Shown in pieces: positions 60,133-64,000 of a stretch of 64,000 nucleotides of DNA. The notes under the pieces are model-generated. The model was not told where the DNA came from, did not search any database, and worked only from the letters and a program-made list of their open reading frames with translations. Source of the DNA: Salana multivorans (GTDB lineage: Bacteria; Actinomycetota; Actinomycetes; Actinomycetales; Beutenbergiaceae). The stretch lies in assembly GCF_003751805.1 (NCBI RefSeq), contig NZ_RKHQ01000001.1, positions 2,604,001 to 2,668,000 on the forward strand, written 5' to 3'. Every line of letters begins with the position of its first letter. The first letter of the stretch is position 1. A program made the translations under genes and the position numbers.

Positions 60133-61728
60133 GTGACGACGCCTTCTTCCGCGCCCGGGTCAGCCGCCGGGCCAGCGCTCGACGTCGCCGTCGCGCTCCG
60201 CGCCCAGCTCGGCGCCCTCGACTTCCCGCTCGAGCTGCCCGGCGTCGAGGAGATCCGGACCCTGCGCGACCGGATCACGACGCAGCTCGACTCCCACCTC
60301 GTCCCGCGGCTGCGGACGGCGAGCCTGCCGACCATCGTCGTCGTCGGCGGTCCCACCGGAGCCGGCAAGTCGACGCTGGTCAACGCGGTCTCGGGCACCG
60401 AGGTCTCCCCGGCGGGCGTCGTCCGGCCGACGACGAAGAAGCCGGTCCTCGTCGTCAACCCCGCCGACCGCGAGCTCATCGCCGATCACCCCGTGTCCGG
60501 GCGCGCCGCCGTCGTCGAGGCGGACCTGCCGCGCGGGCTGGCCCTGCTCGACGCGCCCGACCTCGACTCGGTCGAGGTGACGAACCGCGAGCGGGCGCTC
60601 GAGCTCGTCGAGGTGGCCGACGTCTGGCTGTTCGTCACGACCGCCAACCGCTACGGCGACGCCGTGCCGTGGGCCGTGCTGGAGCAGGTGAAGCGCCGCG
60701 GCGTCACGGTCGGCGTCGTCCTCGACCGGATCGGTCCCGAGGCGCTCGACACCGTGCGCCGCGACCTCCTCGCCCGCCTCGCCGACGCGGGTTTCGGCTC
60801 CGTCCCGCTGTTCGTCGTGCCCGACGCCGGCCCCCTCGACGGCCCGCTGCCCAAGGACCAGGTGGTCGACGTCGAGCGCTGGCTCACGCTGGTCGCGGGG
60901 CGGCACGGCTCGCACGAGGTGGTGGCGCGCACGATCCGAGGCGTGTGGAGCCCGCTGCGCGAGGAGACGCGTCGCCTGCTGGACGCCTCCGTCGCCCAGG
61001 CCGAGGCCGCCGCCGATCTCAGCTCCGCCGCGCGCACGGTCGTCGAGCCGGTCGAGGCCGAGCTCGCCGAGCGTCTCCGCTCCGGCATCCTCACCGACGG
61101 CGCCCCCACCTCGCGCTGGCTCGCGGACGCGTCCGGCAAGGGCGCGCTGGCCGCCGTCGCCCACCCCGCCGACGGCTTCTTCGCCCGGCGCCGCGCCCAG
61201 CGGCAGGCGCCGGAGCGCGCCCGCGCGCTCGCCGCGCTGCGCGGCGACCTGCACCGGGCGTTCACCGATGTCGCGGGAGCCGCGAGCCGCACGGTCGCCG
61301 ACGTGGTCGAGCTGGCGTGGACGAAGCACTCGACGGCGGGCGCGGCGCTCGCGGCCGAGCGCCGGGCCGGCGGGGTCGACGAGGCGCGACGCGCGCGCGT
61401 CGAGGAGACGTGGCAGGCGTGGCTCGCCTCGATCCCCGTCCCCGAGAACCCCGCCGAGGCGACGCCCGGCCTCCTCGGCCAGGAGAGCGCCCGGACCGTG
61501 GTGGCCCTCGCGGCGGCCGGGCTGGCCGGGGCGCGGGCCGCGGCCGAGCGGCTCGGCCTCCCGTCCTGGCGGGACGCGCTGGAGGACCTGGTGCGTGCGT
61601 GCCGCGAGTGCCTGGAGTCCGAGGCGCTCGACCACGTGGACGAGGTGGCTCGCCGGCTTCCCGGCGAGTCCGTGACGGCACTGCGGCTCCGCATCGCCGA
61701 GCTGCGACGACTGGCAGGGGAGGACTGA
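60133..61728 (+). CDS. Dynamin-like GTPase, first of a pair
   Basis: A 531-aa GTPase of the bacterial dynamin-like group. The P-loop is VVVGGPTGAGKSTLVNAV, a G2-like VVRPTTKKPV follows, and G3 is LLDAPDLDSVE. The usual G4 (N/T)KxD is replaced by VVLDRIG, so nucleotide specificity or activity may be altered. The rest is helical with no clear membrane segment. GTG 60133 gives the best start; an upstream in-frame ATG adds unconserved residues. The second GTPase gene starts within its stop codon. Confidence 0.82.
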   Translation: MTTPSSAPGSAAGPALDVAVALRAQLGALDFPLELPGVEEIRTLRDRITTQLDSHLVPRLRTASLPTIVVVGGPTGAGKSTLVNAVSGTEVSPAGVVRPTTKKPVLVVNPADRELIADHPVSGRAAVVEADLPRGLALLDAPDLDSVEVTNRERALELVEVADVWLFVTTANRYGDAVPWAVLEQVKRRGVTVGVVLDRIGPEALDTVRRDLLARLADAGFGSVPLFVVPDAGPLDGPLPKDQVVDVERWLTLVAGRHGSHEVVARTIRGVWSPLREETRRLLDASVAQAEAAADLSSAARTVVEPVEAELAERLRSGILTDGAPTSRWLADASGKGALAAVAHPADGFFARRRAQRQAPERARALAALRGDLHRAFTDVAGAASRTVADVVELAWTKHSTAGAALAAERRAGGVDEARRARVEETWQAWLASIPVPENPAEATPGLLGQESARTVVALAAAGLAGARAAAERLGLPSWRDALEDLVRACRECLESEALDHVDEVARRLPGESVTALRLRIAELRRLAGED

Positions 61729-63059
61729 TGGCGGATCACGCCCAGCACGACGAACGAGAGGTCGCGCGCCGCGCGGAGCTGCTCGAGATCGTCGACACGA
61801 TGACGCCGTGGCTGCCCGCCGCGACGGTGACCAGAGCGCGACGTGACCTCGACTCGGTCGCGCGCCGGCTCGACCTCGGGATCGGGCACCGGGTCGTCGC
61901 GCTCGTCGGCGGGACCGGGTCGGGCAAGTCCTCCCTGTTCAACGCCATCACGGGTCTCGACGTCGCCGACGTCGGCACGGTCCGCCCGACCACCTCGGAG
62001 CCGACCGCGTGCGCGTGGGGATCGGACGCCACGGCCCTGCTGGACCACCTCGGCGTCTCCGAGCAGCGACGCCACCGCGGCGAGGCGGCGCTCGCCGGCC
62101 CCGAGCCGGGGCAGCTCGACGGCGTCGTCCTCCTCGACGTCCCCGACCACGACTCGGTGGCCGAGGGACACCGCGCCCAGGTCGACGCGCTGCTGCCGGT
62201 GGTCGATCTGCTCGTGTGGGTCCTCGACCCGCAGAAGTACGCCGACAACCGCCTGCACACCGAGTACCTCGCGGCGCTCGCGGGGCGGCAGGAGGCGATG
62301 ATCGCGCTGGTCAACCAGGTCGACCGGCTGACCACCGACGGCCTCGCCGAGCTCCGGCTCGACATCGCGCGGCTCCTCGTGGAGGAGCAGCTCGGCAAGG
62401 TGGAGATCCTCGCCAGCTCCGCCCGCACGGGGGAGGGGATCGATGCCGTGCGGGACACGCTGCGCCGCGTCTCGCTGCGCTCGTCCGTCAACCGGGTCGC
62501 GGTGTGGGACCAGCTCGACACCGTCGCGCGCGAGCTTGCGGCCGGGCTCGGGTCGGCGCCCGCGGCCGGGGTCGACGACGAGGCCGCCGTCACACGGCTC
62601 GCCGAGGCCGTCGGCGTCGGCGCGGTCGCGGACTCGATCGTCGCGGCCGTGAGGAACGGCGGGACCGTCACCGAGGTGCGCGAGGCGCCGCCGGCGCGCT
62701 GGGAGGCCATCCGGGCCGAGTGGCTCGACGCCCAGGCGGCCGGGCTGTCGCCGGCGTGGCGCGCCTCGGTCGATCGTGCGCTCCCGTCCGCCCGCGAGCT
62801 GGGCGAGGCCGCGACGGCGGCCGTCCGTCAGGTGCCGCTCGGGGTCGTGCCGCGGGCCGGGCTGCTCACGCGGCTGCGCCCCGGCGCGCTGGAGCGCGCG
62901 GCTGACGAGGCCCGCCGCGGGTACGAAGACGCGGCCCAGGAGGCGCTGCGCGCGTGCGTCGCGCGGCTGCTCGCCCCGTCGCGGGAGGTCCGCGCCCTGC
63001 TCGCCCAGGCGCTCGACGCGTTGCGGATCCGCCACCGCGAGCTGTCAACAGCCGACTGA
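61728..63059 (+). CDS. Dynamin-like GTPase, second of a pair
   Basis: A 443-aa GTPase: P-loop ALVGGTGSGKSSLFNAI, G2 TVRPTTSEPTA, G3 LLDVPDHDSV and a recognisable G4 LVNQVDRL, followed by a mostly helical domain (TARCVARLL-type end). ATG 61728 overlaps the first gene's TGA (TGATG). Bacterial dynamin-like proteins often act as such unequal pairs on membranes in division or envelope stress; the specific role here is unknown. Confidence 0.82.
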   Translation: MADHAQHDEREVARRAELLEIVDTMTPWLPAATVTRARRDLDSVARRLDLGIGHRVVALVGGTGSGKSSLFNAITGLDVADVGTVRPTTSEPTACAWGSDATALLDHLGVSEQRRHRGEAALAGPEPGQLDGVVLLDVPDHDSVAEGHRAQVDALLPVVDLLVWVLDPQKYADNRLHTEYLAALAGRQEAMIALVNQVDRLTTDGLAELRLDIARLLVEEQLGKVEILASSARTGEGIDAVRDTLRRVSLRSSVNRVAVWDQLDTVARELAAGLGSAPAAGVDDEAAVTRLAEAVGVGAVADSIVAAVRNGGTVTEVREAPPARWEAIRAEWLDAQAAGLSPAWRASVDRALPSARELGEAATAAVRQVPLGVVPRAGLLTRLRPGALERAADEARRGYEDAAQEALRACVARLLAPSREVRALLAQALDALRIRHRELSTAD

Positions 63060-63169
63060 CACGTCATCGGTTCGGCGGTCGCGCACACCCCCGTCGCGGC
63101 GCGGCCCGGTCCTTGCCACGGTGCTTCCATGCGCCGGGAACCGCCCGGCACCGGACCGGGAGGTCACCG

Positions 63170-63766
63170 ATGGCGAACGACACGACGATCATGGTGCGAG
63201 GGCGGGCCGGCACGACGCCGCGGCTCATGGACGGGAAGAAGGGCGACTGGACGACCTTCCGCCTGGCCACCTCGAGCCGCTACCGGCTGCCGGGCGGCCA
63301 GTGGCGGGACGGGCGGACGACCTGGTACACCGTGCACGCCAACGGCGACCTCGCCGGCCGCGCGGCGGACAGCGTGCGCAGCGGCGCCCCGCTGGTGGTC
63401 CGCGGTCGCGTGGAGCTGGACACCTACGCCGACCGCGACGGCGTCCCGCGCTCGGACCTCGTGCTGCAAGCCGACGCCATCGGGCTCGACATCGTCACGA
63501 GCGGCCGGATCATCTGGCGTCCCCCCGCCCGCCGGGACGCGACCGACGTCTCCGACCTGGCCGAGCTCGACGAGAGTGCGAACGAGGACGCGGACGTCGA
63601 CGCGGTGGCGTGCGGGCACGGCGAGCCGGGGCGCGAGACCGGGCGCGGGGGCGCGGACGCGCTCGGGGACGAGGACCGGGACGGCGAGGACGAGGGCGGT
63701 GCGCACGGGCGCGGCGAGGACGACGCGGACGCGATGGTCGCCGTGGGGATCCAGCCGCCGTTCTGA
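63170..63766 (+). CDS. Single-stranded DNA-binding protein paralogue
   Basis: A 198-aa OB-fold SSB: MVRGRAGTTPRL, WTTFRLATSSRYR, TWYTVHANGDLAGRAADSV and GAPLVVRGRVELDTY. The C-terminus is a long acidic, low-complexity tail ending GIQPPF, which keeps the PF end but lacks the classic DDDIPF tip. Because it is not with rpsF/rpsR it is probably the accessory SSB (SsbB-like) rather than the replicative one. ATG 63170 follows GGGAGG. Confidence 0.88.
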   Translation: MANDTTIMVRGRAGTTPRLMDGKKGDWTTFRLATSSRYRLPGGQWRDGRTTWYTVHANGDLAGRAADSVRSGAPLVVRGRVELDTYADRDGVPRSDLVLQADAIGLDIVTSGRIIWRPPARRDATDVSDLAELDESANEDADVDAVACGHGEPGRETGRGGADALGDEDRDGEDEGGAHGRGEDDADAMVAVGIQPPF

Positions 63767-63805
63767 ACGGGCCTCCGCGCCGCGGCTGCCTCTCGACGGG
63801 GGAAG

Positions 63806-63811
63806 TAGGCT
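63806..63811 (+). promoter_or_regulatory. -10 box of ettA
   Basis: TAGGCT, preceded by GT, lies 36 nt before the ettA start. Confidence 0.5.
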
Positions 63812-63847
63812 GGACCCCGGAAATCCAAGACTCTCACTAGGAGAACT

Positions 63848-64000
63848 GTGGCCGAGTACATCTACTCGATGGTGCGCGCCCGCAAGGCGCACGGTGACAA
63901 GGTCATCCTCGACGACGTCACCATGGCGTTCCTGCCCGGGGCGAAGATCGGCATGGTCGGTCCGAACGGCGCGGGGAAGTCCACGATCCTCAAGATCATG
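63848..64000 (+). CDS. ettA: Energy-dependent translational throttle protein EttA, N-terminal fragment
   Basis: The first 51 codons of an ABC-F ATPase: AEYIYSMVRARKAHGDKVIL, then AFLPGAKIGMVGPNGAGKST (Walker A). YIYSM at the N-terminus is the EttA signature. EttA binds the ribosomal E-site and gates the first elongation step according to ATP level. GTG 63848 follows AGGAG. The gene runs off the window. Confidence 0.93.
   Translation, partial: MAEYIYSMVRARKAHGDKVILDDVTMAFLPGAKIGMVGPNGAGKSTILKIM

Overview
The window is about 64 kb of very GC-rich, gene-dense chromosome. Signs of a high-GC Gram-positive (Actinobacteria) are GTG/TTG starts, four-base start/stop overlaps, sortase-type LPXTG and LAXTG surface proteins, actinobacterial families (DUF2017 before murI, a GPP34 protein, an SseA/SufE pair) and leaderless genes with a TANNNT -10 box 6-7 nt before the start. 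The anaerobic ribonucleotide reductase suggests a facultative anaerobe. A Micrococcales relative such as Cellulomonas/Cellulosimicrobium is my inference; no rRNA is present to test it.

Layout. 1-8 kb: housekeeping genes (DUF2017 fragment, murI, an MBL-fold hydrolase, ppc, rph, an XTP/dITP pyrophosphatase, an ABC-F ATPase). 8-14 kb: GPP34, NUDIX, DUF6328, VIT-family transporter, cardiolipin synthase, VOC protein, AraC regulator. 14.05-22.6 kb: a five-gene zinc-type ABC transporter locus behind a Zur-like operator, encoding an LPTTG-anchored 1332-aa repeat protein, a lipoprotein substrate-binding protein with a large inserted domain, a second surface protein, an ATPase and a permease. 22.7-28 kb: redox enzymes and regulators, then two decayed gene ends. 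28-31 kb: tRNA-Leu, peroxiredoxin, tRNA-His and a small lower-GC island with an integrase relic and an orphan coiled-coil membrane protein. 31-41 kb: ankyrin lipoprotein, SRPBCC, oligoribonuclease, ATP-grasp enzyme, tRNA-Lys, GDPD, ArsR/SulP pair, and nrdD-nrdG behind a CRP-type site and two NrdR-like boxes. 41-52 kb: methyltransferase, sortase-anchored PAP2 phosphatase, sseA-sufE, DUF1345, metH, and a DUF4430 lipoprotein/DUF6580 membrane protein pair. 52-58.5 kb: a MerR/oxidoreductase divergon with mirror-image 19-bp-spacer promoters, a sugar dehydrogenase, an HxlR/reductase divergon, and a uspA-crcB-crcB operon behind a fluoride riboswitch. 58.5-64 kb: tRNA-Arg, glutamate-type dehydrogenase, two dynamin-like GTPases, an SSB paralogue and the start of ettA.

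The most interesting part is the zinc locus. Five copies of one domain (choice-of-anchor M type) share a GH motif and an HxH-x2-W-x-F-T-x-P-G motif. Three are in the anchored protein, one is in the second surface protein, and one appears inside the substrate-binding protein. That last copy sits where related zinc-binding proteins carry their His-rich loop, and its two halves are in swapped order. I infer a cell-wall zinc capture and relay system. Second-tier observations are a possible cobalamin-uptake pair beside B12-dependent metH, a fluoride switch controlling a universal stress protein, and a nested inverted-repeat element after nrdG.
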